A stretch of 64,000 nt of DNA, from contig DATIXX010000041.1 of NCBI GenBank assembly GCA_035518095.1, positions 1 through 64,000 of the forward strand, given 5' to 3'. This DNA is from Burkholderiales bacterium (GTDB lineage Bacteria > Pseudomonadota > Gammaproteobacteria > Burkholderiales > JAHFRG01). The notes beneath the pieces were generated by a model. It had not been told where the DNA came from. It saw only the letters and a program-made list of their open reading frames with translations, and made no database searches. How positions within the stretch are numbered: the stretch's first letter is position 1; the number at the start of each line of letters is the position of its first letter. Made by a program: the position numbers and the translations under genes. Shown one piece after another: positions 44,300-53,697 of the stretch.

Positions 44300-46926
44300 T
44301 TCCTGCTCTCGATGGCGCTCATGATGGCGGGCAGAACCACCAGTGTGGACAGCAGTGCGAACGACAGTGCCAGTGTCAGCAATAATCCCATAGCTGACAT
44401 GCCGCGATTCTCGGAAAATGCCAAAGAACCGAAAGAAGCCACTGTGGTGAGGGCGCTGAACAGTACTGCGCGGGGTGTGCTGCTACGGAACAAATGTTCG
44501 ACGTCCAGCCCGCTACGCTTGCGCACCACAAGGTAAATGCCGAAAGCGATCCCCAAGCCCAGTAATAGTGGCAGCGCGATAATATTGGCCAGATTGAGCG
44601 GCAGATCGAGAATGACCGAACTTGCCGCGGTCACCACCATAGCCAGAATCAACGGCAGTAGTACCAGAATTGCGTTATAGACGCTTTGGAATACCAGCAG
44701 CAAAAGCATTAACGCCGCGAACAGGGCGATAGCGGTGGCCTCGAGGCAGGCCTTGACCACCGTATTGCCGCCCTCGACCAGCGCCACGGGGGTCCCAGAG
44801 GCGTTGGGTACGGCCTCTTGGACTCCATACGCGAAACGACGCAAATCTTTGTTGTCGACGACGCTGAATTTAGGATAGACCTCGACGCGGGCTTGCCCAT
44901 CGGCCGCAACATAGCGTTCCCGCAAATCTGGTGGAATATCCTTGAGCTCTATGCGCTTCGGTTGCAAAAGTTTTCGCAGCTGGGCAAGATTTTGAGGCAA
45001 ATCGCTGACCACGCTGTCGCGCAGTTGCTTAAGTGTCTGGTCGGGCCAGCCCGGAGCCGATTTGAGTTTTTCCATAACGTTGGCCAGATGCGTCATGCTT
45101 GCGGCGAACACGGGGTCGGTACTTTTCTGACTCGCCTCGCTCAGCTTCTTCTGAAACTTCTCGAATGCTTGGCGTTCTTGTTCCGGGGTCGGGGGCGGCA
45201 CCATCGTTGGTCTAATCAGGGGCTCAAGCACCAGCGCCATGTCGGCAATAATCGCCAGTTTCTCGTCCTGGTCATCGGGCACGAAACTATCGAGCGTCAC
45301 TGCTTTGTCTACTACCGGAAGTGTTTCGACCTTTGCTGCGATTTTGTTAGCTTCATTGAGATTCTTGGCAAGGATGTCAATGGTATAAGGCGTGGCGTTC
45401 GGATCCTTCAACATAGCGAGGAAGGTGGACACAGATTCAGTATTCGGATCCTGCAGGTTGAGGGGATTGAAGTCAAAGCGAACCCGTGGCAGCAGGGCCA
45501 GCGAAATTGCTCCGACGAGCGCAGCGACGATAAGAATTCGTTTCCTGTAACGCCGCAGCGGGAAGCGCAACCGCGTAAGAACGCTGCTCTTCGGCAATCT
45601 GCTTTCTATGTCGACCGGCATAAGTTTCAGAAGCGCTGGCAGCAGGGTGAAATTGGAAATCAATGCGATGAACATGCTCATTCCGGAAATTACGCCAAGC
45701 TCGGCGAGCCCGCGGTAACTTGTGGGAATGAAGGAAAAAAAGCTGATGGCAGCAGCCACTGCCGCCAGCGTCAGCATCCCGCCGGCGCCATAGGCGGTCT
45801 CAGTTAAGGCGAGATCGTAGCTCTTGGTGCGGTGCAGTTCTTCCTTATAGCGCATCCCGAACTGAATACCGAAGTCCACGGCCAGGCCAATAAATAGCAC
45901 GGCGAAAGTCACCGAAATTAAATTGAGGTGGCCGATGGCAAACGCGGTATATGCTGCAGTCCAGATCAGTCCGACAAACAGAGTAATCAGAATTGCCACC
46001 ACAAGGCGGGCGGAACGAAGACCCGCGATCAAAATCAGGCACACCATTGTCGTTGATAAAAAAACCGCGATACCCGCCCCGCGCGAAACGCTCGCGAGCT
46101 GGTCATCTCGGATGGGGACGTCACCAGTAAGGCGCACGCGGACCCCGTGTTGGGGGTCGAGTTGAAGTTGCTGCGCAACGCGGCGGATGGTTTCGACCGC
46201 CTCCTGGCCCGGCCGCATCGAAGTGTAATCAAATTTGGGTTTGACGAGGAAGAAATGCCGCAGGTCGTTGCCTTGCGCCAGCGAGCCTTCGATAAACAGG
46301 CCGCGCCAGGATTGCTTTAGCTGTTGCCCGGCGAGCTGCGCTTCGGCGATACGGCTGATGCTGTCCAGCATTTTTTTCAGACGCCCTCGATAATCGGCGC
46401 TCAGATTTTCGTCGAGGGCGCGTCCAATCACAGTAAATAAGCCGCGCAAGCTCGGGTCTTGCGCCAGCGTGCCGAGAAACGGCGCCGCCTCGGTGAGGCG
46501 GTCGGAAAGCTGCAGCAGTTCTTTCTTGTCCAGGTAAAGCAGCCCGTTTTGGGAAAAGAAACTAGTTTGTTCCGGGTCATACACCGATTCAATATCCGTT
46601 TTTTCGCGTTTCAGCTGCGCGATCAGCGTCTGCGACGCTGCATTCGCTTGTTCCGGAGTATTGCCGTCAATCATCACCACGATGACGTCGGAATTCTGCG
46701 GAAAGGCTTTTTCCAATTGATCTTCCAATATGCGGAAATGCAACTTGGGATCGAGCAATTCGCTGGAATCGGTGTCGAGAACGGTATGTGTGATCGCATA
46801 ATAAGAAACCACCACGGTGAGCAGCGCAATGCTGCCTACCACCCAGGTCGCAAAGCGTGCGCAGAACTCGACTATTCGCACTATGGCGCGGCGGTAGGTG
46901 TGCCCCACGAGAGCTAGCAATTCCAT
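44296..46926 (-). CDS. hpnN: HpnN, RND-family hopanoid transporter
   Basis: An inner-membrane protein of about 876 residues in the MMPL/RND superfamily. Helix 1 (VGSIALLTVVVSYYAITHTV) is followed by a large periplasmic loop, a five-helix block with FIGLAVDFGIQFGMRYKEEL, a second large loop and a second five-helix block (LPLLLGLGIAFGIYLVVRKR). HpnN moves hopanoids toward the outer membrane in Rhodopseudomonas. The ATG at 46926 with GAGGGG is chosen; the frame is open upstream but would overlap hpnK. It overlaps hpnL by 4 bp. Confidence 0.94.
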   Translation of the reverse strand: MELLALVGHTYRRAIVRIVEFCARFATWVVGSIALLTVVVSYYAITHTVLDTDSSELLDPKLHFRILEDQLEKAFPQNSDVIVVMIDGNTPEQANAASQTLIAQLKREKTDIESVYDPEQTSFFSQNGLLYLDKKELLQLSDRLTEAAPFLGTLAQDPSLRGLFTVIGRALDENLSADYRGRLKKMLDSISRIAEAQLAGQQLKQSWRGLFIEGSLAQGNDLRHFFLVKPKFDYTSMRPGQEAVETIRRVAQQLQLDPQHGVRVRLTGDVPIRDDQLASVSRGAGIAVFLSTTMVCLILIAGLRSARLVVAILITLFVGLIWTAAYTAFAIGHLNLISVTFAVLFIGLAVDFGIQFGMRYKEELHRTKSYDLALTETAYGAGGMLTLAAVAAAISFFSFIPTSYRGLAELGVISGMSMFIALISNFTLLPALLKLMPVDIESRLPKSSVLTRLRFPLRRYRKRILIVAALVGAISLALLPRVRFDFNPLNLQDPNTESVSTFLAMLKDPNATPYTIDILAKNLNEANKIAAKVETLPVVDKAVTLDSFVPDDQDEKLAIIADMALVLEPLIRPTMVPPPTPEQERQAFEKFQKKLSEASQKSTDPVFAASMTHLANVMEKLKSAPGWPDQTLKQLRDSVVSDLPQNLAQLRKLLQPKRIELKDIPPDLRERYVAADGQARVEVYPKFSVVDNKDLRRFAYGVQEAVPNASGTPVALVEGGNTVVKACLEATAIALFAALMLLLLVFQSVYNAILVLLPLILAMVVTAASSVILDLPLNLANIIALPLLLGLGIAFGIYLVVRKRSGLDVEHLFRSSTPRAVLFSALTTVASFGSLAFSENRGMSAMGLLLTLALSFALLSTLVVLPAIMSAIESRK

Positions 46927-46975
46927 ACGCCCCTCAATAAGGGTGCAAGGTTCGGCGATTCTATTGATCCAGGGT

Positions 46976-47854
46976 TCACGCGTTTCCCTGGGCGGTCGCT
47001 GCGGCCAGATCGGTGAAACTGATTTTCTGTATGCCATTTTGCCGCAGGGCGTTGGCGACGGCTGGGCTGGTCAATGCCCGAAATTCTTCTTCGCAGTGAT
47101 AGTCTGCCGTTCCCGGATCCATGTGGGCACATTTGGCCAGGGCCGGATGGAAGTACATTTCCGAGACGCCGTGCGGCAGGTGCGCAAGTTGCCCCAGCAC
47201 CCTTTCTTCGGTCATGTGTCCGGTATCGCTCATGCCGAAGATATAATCGTTGTGTACTATCTGTGCTTTTCTCAGCCGCCATCGCATCAGGCTCATCCAG
47301 GGATTGAGCAGCAGTGAACCGGCAAAACGCTTCGGCAACGCGTCATGCGCGGCGCGCCAGGAGCTCAACAACGGCTCGTGCGGCAGACGTACGGCGCGCA
47401 CGCCGTATTCGCGTCCCAGCTTGAGGATCAGGCTCAATATAGTCGGATGCACATGCATGTGATTGTGCGCATTTACATGGTCCAGCGGCAGACCGCTGTC
47501 GCGAAAGGCCGCGAACTGCGCGCGGATTTCGCCTTCCAACTGCTGCTTGGTTTTGCGGCGGAAAAAGAAATTGATCCCGGCGCGCACGAGATGTGTGGAG
47601 AACCGTCCTTGATCGTCCACCAGGTCGGGAACGCAGGCGGCGGGCAGAAGCGGACGGCCGTTGACGAGAACAACATGCAGTCCTACTTTGAGCGAAGGCA
47701 TGCGCTTGGCGCGTTCCACTGCGTCTAGAGCTGCGGGCGCGCCCACCATGAGACTTGCGGCAGTGAGAATGCCGTTCCGGTGTGCCTGCTCTATTGCCTC
47801 GTTGACGGGAAGGGATGCGCCAAAGTCGTCAGCCGTGACGATGAGCCTCTTCAA
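46976..47854 (-). CDS. hpnK: HpnK, hopanoid head-group deacetylase (YdjC/ChbG fold)
   Basis: A 292-residue protein of the YdjC/ChbG carbohydrate deacetylase family. Metal-site motifs are TADDFGASLPVNEAI at the N-terminus, KVGLHVVLVNGRPLLP, and NAHNHMHVHPTI. HpnK removes the acetyl group from N-acetylglucosaminyl bacteriohopanetetrol made by HpnI, producing the glucosamine form used by HpnJ. It overlaps hpnJ by ATGA. Confidence 0.94.
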   Translation of the reverse strand: MKRLIVTADDFGASLPVNEAIEQAHRNGILTAASLMVGAPAALDAVERAKRMPSLKVGLHVVLVNGRPLLPAACVPDLVDDQGRFSTHLVRAGINFFFRRKTKQQLEGEIRAQFAAFRDSGLPLDHVNAHNHMHVHPTILSLILKLGREYGVRAVRLPHEPLLSSWRAAHDALPKRFAGSLLLNPWMSLMRWRLRKAQIVHNDYIFGMSDTGHMTEERVLGQLAHLPHGVSEMYFHPALAKCAHMDPGTADYHCEEEFRALTSPAVANALRQNGIQKISFTDLAAATAQGNA

Positions 47855-49275
47855 ACCCGATCTTCCCGCCCATAAAGAAAGTGAAAGAACTCCACGCCTT
47901 CGCGCAGCCTGCGCTTGGTCATTTCCCAGCTCTGCATCATTTCAAAAGTAATTTCGGCTATCTTGCTGGGACGAAAATAAAAGCGTTTGTAGAATTTTTC
48001 CAACGCCGAGAAGATATCCTCGTGCGAAAGATGCGGGTAATTGAGCGAGCTGACCTGGAACCCTTCTTGAGCGACGATATGCGAGGAATCACGCAGCAGC
48101 CAGCCATTGTCGATTGCCTGTTTGTGCAAGTAGGTTCCAGGGTAGGCCGCCGCGAGCGAGACTTGAATGGTATGCGGGTTGATTTCCTGGGCGAAGCGGA
48201 TGGTTTCCTCAATGGTCTCGTGCGTTTCTCCGGGCAGGCCCATGATGAAGGTGCCGTGAACCACCACGCCGAGATTATGGCAGTCCGCCATGAAACGGCG
48301 CGCCATGTCCACATGCATGCCCTTCTTGATGTTGAGGAGGATTTGCTGGCTGCCGGTTTCGAAGCCTACGAGCAGCAGGCGCAGTCCGTTTTCTTTCATT
48401 ACCTTGAGGCTTTCATAGGGCACATTGGCCTTGGCGTTGCATGACCAGGTCACACCCAATTTGCCAAGGCCCCTGGCGATCTCCTCGGCGCGCGGTAGGT
48501 CATCGGTGAAAGTGTCGTCATCGAAGAAAAATTCCTTTACCTGTGGAAAATATTCCTTGGCGCGCGCAATTTCCGCAACGACATTTTCTGCACTGCGGGT
48601 GCGGTAGCGGTGTCCACCGATGGTCTGAGGCCACAAGCAAAAGGTGCAGCGCGACTTGCAGCCGCGCCCGGTATAGAGCGATACGTACGGATGTTCCAAG
48701 TAGCCGATAAAATAATCTTCAATCACTAAATCGCGCCGATACACGTCTACTACCCACGGCAGACGATCCATGTCTTCGATGATTGCGCGCTCGCGGTTGT
48801 GCACGATTTTGCCGTTTGCCCGGTAGCTGATCCCATCCACTTCAGCGAAAGGGCGGCCCTCAGCTAATTCCTGGATTGTGTAGTCAAATTCGTTGCGTGC
48901 CACGAAATCAATAGCGCTGGACGCGAGCAGTGAAGGTTCGGGCGAAACTGCGACATGAGCCCCGACGAAACCCACAGTCAATTTGGGATTTTTCTCTTTC
49001 AGCGCCTGTGCGACTTTGGCATCAGATTCAAAAGAGGGTGTACTGGTGTGCAAGACGGCCAATTCGTAGTCGTTGGCAACAGGAAGAATATCATTAAGCG
49101 AAAGGCCGCGTGCGGGCGCATCAATCAGCTTGCCGTCGGGTACCAGTGCCGCGGGCTGGGCGAGCCAAGTGGGATACCAGAACGAACGAATCTCGCGCCG
49201 CGCCTGATACCGTGAACCGGCGCCACCGTCGAATCCTTCAAATGACGGCGGATTCAGAAACAGCGTTTTCATCAT
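47851..49275 (-). CDS. hpnJ: HpnJ, radical SAM protein for cyclitol ether head group
   Basis: A 474-residue radical SAM enzyme with an N-terminal B12-binding-like domain (about residues 1-140) and the cluster motif GRGCKSRCTFCLWPQ (CX3CX2C, near residue 205). FGFETGSQQ-type residues (VGFETGSQQILLNIKKGMHV) and FIMGLPGETHETIEETIRF follow. HpnJ is needed to turn the glucosamine head group into the cyclitol ether in BHT. It overlaps hpnI and hpnK by ATGA on both sides. Confidence 0.95.
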   Translation of the reverse strand: MMKTLFLNPPSFEGFDGGAGSRYQARREIRSFWYPTWLAQPAALVPDGKLIDAPARGLSLNDILPVANDYELAVLHTSTPSFESDAKVAQALKEKNPKLTVGFVGAHVAVSPEPSLLASSAIDFVARNEFDYTIQELAEGRPFAEVDGISYRANGKIVHNRERAIIEDMDRLPWVVDVYRRDLVIEDYFIGYLEHPYVSLYTGRGCKSRCTFCLWPQTIGGHRYRTRSAENVVAEIARAKEYFPQVKEFFFDDDTFTDDLPRAEEIARGLGKLGVTWSCNAKANVPYESLKVMKENGLRLLLVGFETGSQQILLNIKKGMHVDMARRFMADCHNLGVVVHGTFIMGLPGETHETIEETIRFAQEINPHTIQVSLAAAYPGTYLHKQAIDNGWLLRDSSHIVAQEGFQVSSLNYPHLSHEDIFSALEKFYKRFYFRPSKIAEITFEMMQSWEMTKRRLREGVEFFHFLYGREDRV

Positions 49276-50378
49276 GAATTACGAACTCCTTTATTCATCA
49301 ACTTTCCGTCGGAGCGGACTGAAAACTGCTGTTTCCGCCACTCAACGCTGCGGCCGAAAAAACTCGCCGCCCATACCAAAAAGCTTAACAAATCGCGAAC
49401 AGGTGCGAGCCAGGGGGCAGTACGCCCGACCACATCGAAATTAACATGCACCGCCCGGTGCAGCAAGACGCGTAGTATAACCGAAACAGCCACGGCCGTT
49501 AATCCTACCGCTGAGGGTAAAAGCAGGAAAAACAACAAGGAAACGGCGACCGGATAACTGACAAACGAAAACGTGAAACCAACGGGCTGCATCGCGCGTA
49601 TCGTTCGTGCCCAGCGCAATTCATGTTGGAACAATGCCGCGAGACTTGGTTCCCAGACCCTGTTTTCAACCAGGTAGGCGGAGAGCACGACCTTTAGTCC
49701 CTGCTGCGCGACCCGCCTGCCCAGGATATGGTCATCGGCGAGCTGGTCTGCAAGCGCGGCAAATCCGCCGCTGGCTTCCAGCGCCTTGCGGGTTACTGCC
49801 ATGGTCGCGCCAAAACAAAAACGAAGTTCTTGAAATGACAATGCAACCAGAACCGACGGCGCAAAGCAATCATTGATAAACATTGCGCCCAATCGCGAGG
49901 GCAATCCTGGCGCAGGCGTTCCCTTGTAAAGACAGGTGACCGCGCCCACCTGCCTGTCTTGAAAAGGTGCAACTAACGCCCGAAGGTAATTGCGTTCCAC
50001 TCGCATATCGCTGTCGGCGACAACGATCAGGTCGTGCTTCGCCAAGCGGAGCATGCACGCCAGAATACTTACCTTGAGATTGGTACCGATTACCGTTTCA
50101 TCCACAACCAAAGACAAATCGCGCTGCGGAAATTCTTCGATGATGCGATTAATCACTGCGATCGCCGGATCCCGGGCATCGCGAGCGCCAAACACGACCT
50201 GGTAGTCGGCGTAATTCTGGTCGCAGAATGAACGCAGATTTTCATACAATTCTGGTTCCATTCCACAAACCGGCTTCAGCACAGTGGCTAGGGGCGAATA
50301 TTCACCTGGCGCGGGCTGGCGTCTGCCAAACGCTATGATGCAACGTATGGCAAATACAACATAGGCAAGTGCCGCCAA
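49272..50378 (-). CDS. hpnI: HpnI, hopanoid glycosyltransferase (N-acetylglucosaminyl-BHT)
   Basis: A 368-residue family 2 glycosyltransferase of the ceramide glucosyltransferase type. It has an N-terminal membrane helix, VLKPVCGMEPELYENLRSF, VFGARDARDPAIAVI, VVADSDMRVERNYL as the DxD region, the QLADDHILGRRV stretch, and RWARTIR before C-terminal helices. HpnI links N-acetylglucosamine to bacteriohopanetetrol. The listed TTG start has no ribosome binding site; an in-frame ATT at 50414 lies seven bases after AAGGAG and would add 12 hydrophobic residues that complete the first helix. It is the first gene of the minus-strand hopanoid operon. Confidence 0.92.
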   Translation of the reverse strand: MAALAYVVFAIRCIIAFGRRQPAPGEYSPLATVLKPVCGMEPELYENLRSFCDQNYADYQVVFGARDARDPAIAVINRIIEEFPQRDLSLVVDETVIGTNLKVSILACMLRLAKHDLIVVADSDMRVERNYLRALVAPFQDRQVGAVTCLYKGTPAPGLPSRLGAMFINDCFAPSVLVALSFQELRFCFGATMAVTRKALEASGGFAALADQLADDHILGRRVAQQGLKVVLSAYLVENRVWEPSLAALFQHELRWARTIRAMQPVGFTFSFVSYPVAVSLLFFLLLPSAVGLTAVAVSVILRVLLHRAVHVNFDVVGRTAPWLAPVRDLLSFLVWAASFFGRSVEWRKQQFSVRSDGKLMNKGVRNS

Positions 50379-50612
50379 AGTGATTGCCGATGCTATTAAG
50401 GTGAGTGTGGCAATGATACAGCTCCTTGCCCGAGGACTTGTTTCTCACTGCCGATTTTAGCATGATTGATTCGTCATTCACCGTGCGCAAGGCCCTAGAT
50501 CGTCAAACAACTGAGTGGCAGCGACAGCCAGCCGATTTAAGCTAAAATGAGCGCCTCCAACGCGGCGCTGTAATACGATGGCGTCGAATAACGCCGAACT
50601 AAGGAAAGAAAC

Positions 50613-51662
50613 ATGCCGGAATGGCAGACTGACAGCAGTGGCCGACTTAATGGCGCAGCCTATCAGGAGCATATCCTTCAAGGGGTGTCGCGCACTTTCG
50701 CGCTCACCATTCCCCAGTTGCCGCCGGGCTTGCGCCAGCCAGTGAGCAATGCTTACCTATTGTGCCGCATCGCCGATACCATTGAAGATGAACCGGCGTT
50801 GAGTGCCGAGCAGAAGCGTCATTTCTCGCAACAGTTCATCAAGGTGGTCGCGGGCGAAGTCGCAGCGGAGACGTTTGCAGAAGAATTTTATCCATTCCTT
50901 TCCGAGCGCGTGCCGGAAGCGGAAAAAGATCTGATCAGGAACGCCGCGCAAGTTATACGTATCACCCACAGTTTCAGCGCCAATCAGCGCGCGGCGATGC
51001 TGCGCTGCGTGCGGATCATGGCCAGTGGCATGGCAATGTTCCAGTCGAATCCAAGCCCGTACGGATTAAAGGACCTGCCGCAGCTTGACAGCTACTGTTA
51101 TCACGTTGCCGGCGTGGTGGGAGAGATGCTCACCGAGTTGTTTTGCGATTACTCTGCGGAAATCGGAAAAAACCGGGAAAGAATGCTAAAATTGGCGCCT
51201 TCCTTTGGTCAGGGTCTGCAGATGACCAACATCTTGAAAGATATTTGGGAAGACCGCAGCCGCGGCGCATGCTGGCTGCCGCAGGACATATTCCGGGCGT
51301 GCGGTTTCGAGTTGAAGAATTTGTCAAAGGACGGCCACGATCCAGCTTTCGCCGCGGGGCTGGAAAAACTGATCGCAATCGCACATGCCCATCTGCGCAA
51401 CGCCTTGGCCTACACCCTGCTGATCCCGACGCATGAAACCGGAATACGCAAGTTCTGCTTTTGGGCATTAGGCATGGCGATGCTTACCTTGCGCAAAATC
51501 AGCGCCAATCGTGACTTTACCTCCGGCAATGAAGTGAAAATCTCTCGGCGCGCGGTTAAGGCAACCATACTCGCGACGCAATTAACCATGGGCAGCGATA
51601 TTATGCCGCGCTGGTTGTTCAATGTAACAGCGCTTGGCCTGCCGCGCGCGACATCGTTGTGA
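50613..51662 (+). CDS. Squalene synthase (SQS type, single-enzyme route)
   Basis: A 349-residue isoprenoid head-to-head synthase converting two farnesyl diphosphates to squalene. The two Asp-rich motifs are DTIEDEPAL (Asp55 to Asp59) and MTNILKDIWEDRSRGACWLP; VSRTFALTIPQLP opens the fold and SYCYHVAGVVGEMLTELF is the central helix. The length exceeds that of HpnC or HpnD (about 280-290 residues), and no HpnE oxidase gene is present in the window, so the one-enzyme route is favoured. An AAGGA ribosome binding site precedes the ATG. It is followed by shc. Confidence 0.88.
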   Translation: MPEWQTDSSGRLNGAAYQEHILQGVSRTFALTIPQLPPGLRQPVSNAYLLCRIADTIEDEPALSAEQKRHFSQQFIKVVAGEVAAETFAEEFYPFLSERVPEAEKDLIRNAAQVIRITHSFSANQRAAMLRCVRIMASGMAMFQSNPSPYGLKDLPQLDSYCYHVAGVVGEMLTELFCDYSAEIGKNRERMLKLAPSFGQGLQMTNILKDIWEDRSRGACWLPQDIFRACGFELKNLSKDGHDPAFAAGLEKLIAIAHAHLRNALAYTLLIPTHETGIRKFCFWALGMAMLTLRKISANRDFTSGNEVKISRRAVKATILATQLTMGSDIMPRWLFNVTALGLPRATSL

Positions 51663-51726
51663 ACGGCGCGAAAAAGTCAGCCGTCGCGAAAACGATGCGG
51701 TGACACGTAGCCCGGGAAAAAACTGA

Positions 51727-53697
51727 ATGCTTGAAAAGAACTTCGTCGAATCAGATTCCGGTGCGAATTCTTTGGCCACGTTGCACGAACCGTCCAACGT
51801 ACACTCCATTGGAACACGAAGCGCGTCCCTGTGGCGCGTGATCAGCGCCGCGCGCGATGCGCTGCTCGGGCTGCAGCACGACAACGGCTATTGGTGTTTC
51901 GAGCTTGAGGCGGACTGCACCATGCCCGCCGAATACATCATGATGATGCATTTCATGGATGAAATCGACACCGAACTGCAGGACAAGATTGCGGTTTATT
52001 TGCGCAGCCACCAGCAGCCTCACGACGGCTGGGGATTGTTCCCCGGCAGCGACTTCGATTTGAGCTGTTCGGTGAAAACGTATTATGCATTAAAGCTTGC
52101 GGGCGCAAGTCCCGCCGAGCCGCATTTAGTAAGAGCTCGAGAGGCGATTCTTGCCGCTGGCGGGGCGGCGCGCTGCAACGTATTCACTCGCATTGCCTTG
52201 GCGCTGTTCGGGCAAATTCCGTGGCGCGGGGTGCCGATCGTGCCGGTGGAAATCATGCTTTTACCACGGTGGTTCCCCTTTCACCTAAGCAAAGTGTCTT
52301 ACTGGTCGCGCACGGTGATGGTGCCGTTGGCGATTCTTTGCAGCTTAAAGGCACGAGCCAAGAATCCGCGGCGGGTGGACATCCGCGAATTGTTCATCGT
52401 GCCGCCGGAAAAAGAGAAAAACTATTTTCCCGTCAGGTCACGCTTAAATCGGATCCTGCTGGGCTTTGAACGCTTAGGCAAGCTTCTGGAACCGGCCATT
52501 CCCGGCTTTATTCGCCGTTACGCCATGAAAAAAGCCGAGGGTTGGGTCATTGAGCGGCTGAACGGAACCAATGGTCTGGGAGCGATATTCCCGGCCATGG
52601 TCAATGCGCATGAAGCGCTTGCCTGCCTGGGTTACCCGGCCGATCATCCCTATCGTGTGATTACTAAAGAAGCCCTCACGAAGTTGCTGGTGGTGGAACA
52701 AGATTCCGCGCATTGCCAGCCATGCGTGTCGCCGGTGTGGGATACCGCTTTGGCCTGCCTCGCGTTGCATCAGGCAGCGGGCGAACAGCCCACTGCTGAA
52801 ATCAAACGCGGGCTGGACTGGCTCGAAAATATGCAGCTCTTGGATGCGCCCGGAGATTGGCGCGATTCAAGGCCAAAGCTCGAGGGCGGCGGCTGGCCGT
52901 TCCAGTTCGGCAATGATTTTTATCCGGACATTGATGACACCGCCGCAGTGGGCTGGGCGATGCACAGAGTTGATGAGAAACGCTACACCGAAGCGCTGCG
53001 TCGCGCTGCGCAATGGGTTTGCGGCATGCAGTCTGAAAATGGCGGTTTTGCCGCGTTCGATGTCGACAACACCTGTTATTACCTGAATGAAATTCCATTT
53101 GCCGACCATGGGGCATTACTCGATCCGCCCACCAGTGATGTTACTGGCCGCTGCATTGCATTGCTCGCTCCCCTTGGCAAATACCAGGAAGTGTGGAAAC
53201 GCAGCCTTGAATTCCTTAAGCGCGAGCAGGAAAAAAACGGTTCGTGGTTCGGCCGATGGGGCACGAATTATATTTACGGTACCTGGTCGGTGCTGTCGGC
53301 GCTGGAACTCGCCCAGGAGCCTTGTGACCAGCTTTTTATCCGTCGCGCGGTGGAATGGCTAAAGCGCGTGCAGCGTGCCGATGGAGGCTGGGGCGAGAGC
53401 AATGACACCTATTTCAACCCCGGACGAGCCGGGCACGCCAATTCCAGCACCGCATTTCAAACGGCTTGGGCGCTGCTCGCGCTGATGGCGGCCGGCGAAG
53501 TGGATTCCACCGAAGTAACGCGGGGCGTCGAATATTTATTGCGCACCCAGCAGGCAAACGGCTTGTGGAACGATTCCGAGTTTACTGCTCCCGGCTTCCC
53601 GCGGGTCTTCTATTTAAAGTATCACGGCTACGACAAATTCTTTCCGTTGTGGGCGCTGGCGCGCTATTACAATCTGCACAATCGCCACACCGCGTGA
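51727..53697 (+). CDS. shc: Squalene-hopene cyclase
   Basis: A 656-residue membrane-associated cyclase turning squalene into hopene and hopanol (also called HpnF). The catalytic DXDD motif is PDIDDTAAVGW (Asp401-Ile-Asp403-Asp404). Several QW repeats are visible, for example LLGLQHDNGYWCFELEAD at the N-terminus, QSENGGFAAFDVDNT, RVQRADGGWGESNDTY and RTQQANGLWNDSEFT. It ends with GYDKFFPLWALARY. Length is normal. The stop overlaps the GTG start of hpnG. It is preceded by the squalene synthase, so substrate and cyclase genes are adjacent. Confidence 0.97.
   Translation: MLEKNFVESDSGANSLATLHEPSNVHSIGTRSASLWRVISAARDALLGLQHDNGYWCFELEADCTMPAEYIMMMHFMDEIDTELQDKIAVYLRSHQQPHDGWGLFPGSDFDLSCSVKTYYALKLAGASPAEPHLVRAREAILAAGGAARCNVFTRIALALFGQIPWRGVPIVPVEIMLLPRWFPFHLSKVSYWSRTVMVPLAILCSLKARAKNPRRVDIRELFIVPPEKEKNYFPVRSRLNRILLGFERLGKLLEPAIPGFIRRYAMKKAEGWVIERLNGTNGLGAIFPAMVNAHEALACLGYPADHPYRVITKEALTKLLVVEQDSAHCQPCVSPVWDTALACLALHQAAGEQPTAEIKRGLDWLENMQLLDAPGDWRDSRPKLEGGGWPFQFGNDFYPDIDDTAAVGWAMHRVDEKRYTEALRRAAQWVCGMQSENGGFAAFDVDNTCYYLNEIPFADHGALLDPPTSDVTGRCIALLAPLGKYQEVWKRSLEFLKREQEKNGSWFGRWGTNYIYGTWSVLSALELAQEPCDQLFIRRAVEWLKRVQRADGGWGESNDTYFNPGRAGHANSSTAFQTAWALLALMAAGEVDSTEVTRGVEYLLRTQQANGLWNDSEFTAPGFPRVFYLKYHGYDKFFPLWALARYYNLHNRHTA

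Noticed and set aside
53466-53693. Longer N-terminus for hpnG
   Set aside because: It lies wholly inside shc in another frame and is not conserved; the GTG overlapping the shc stop gives the family N-terminus.
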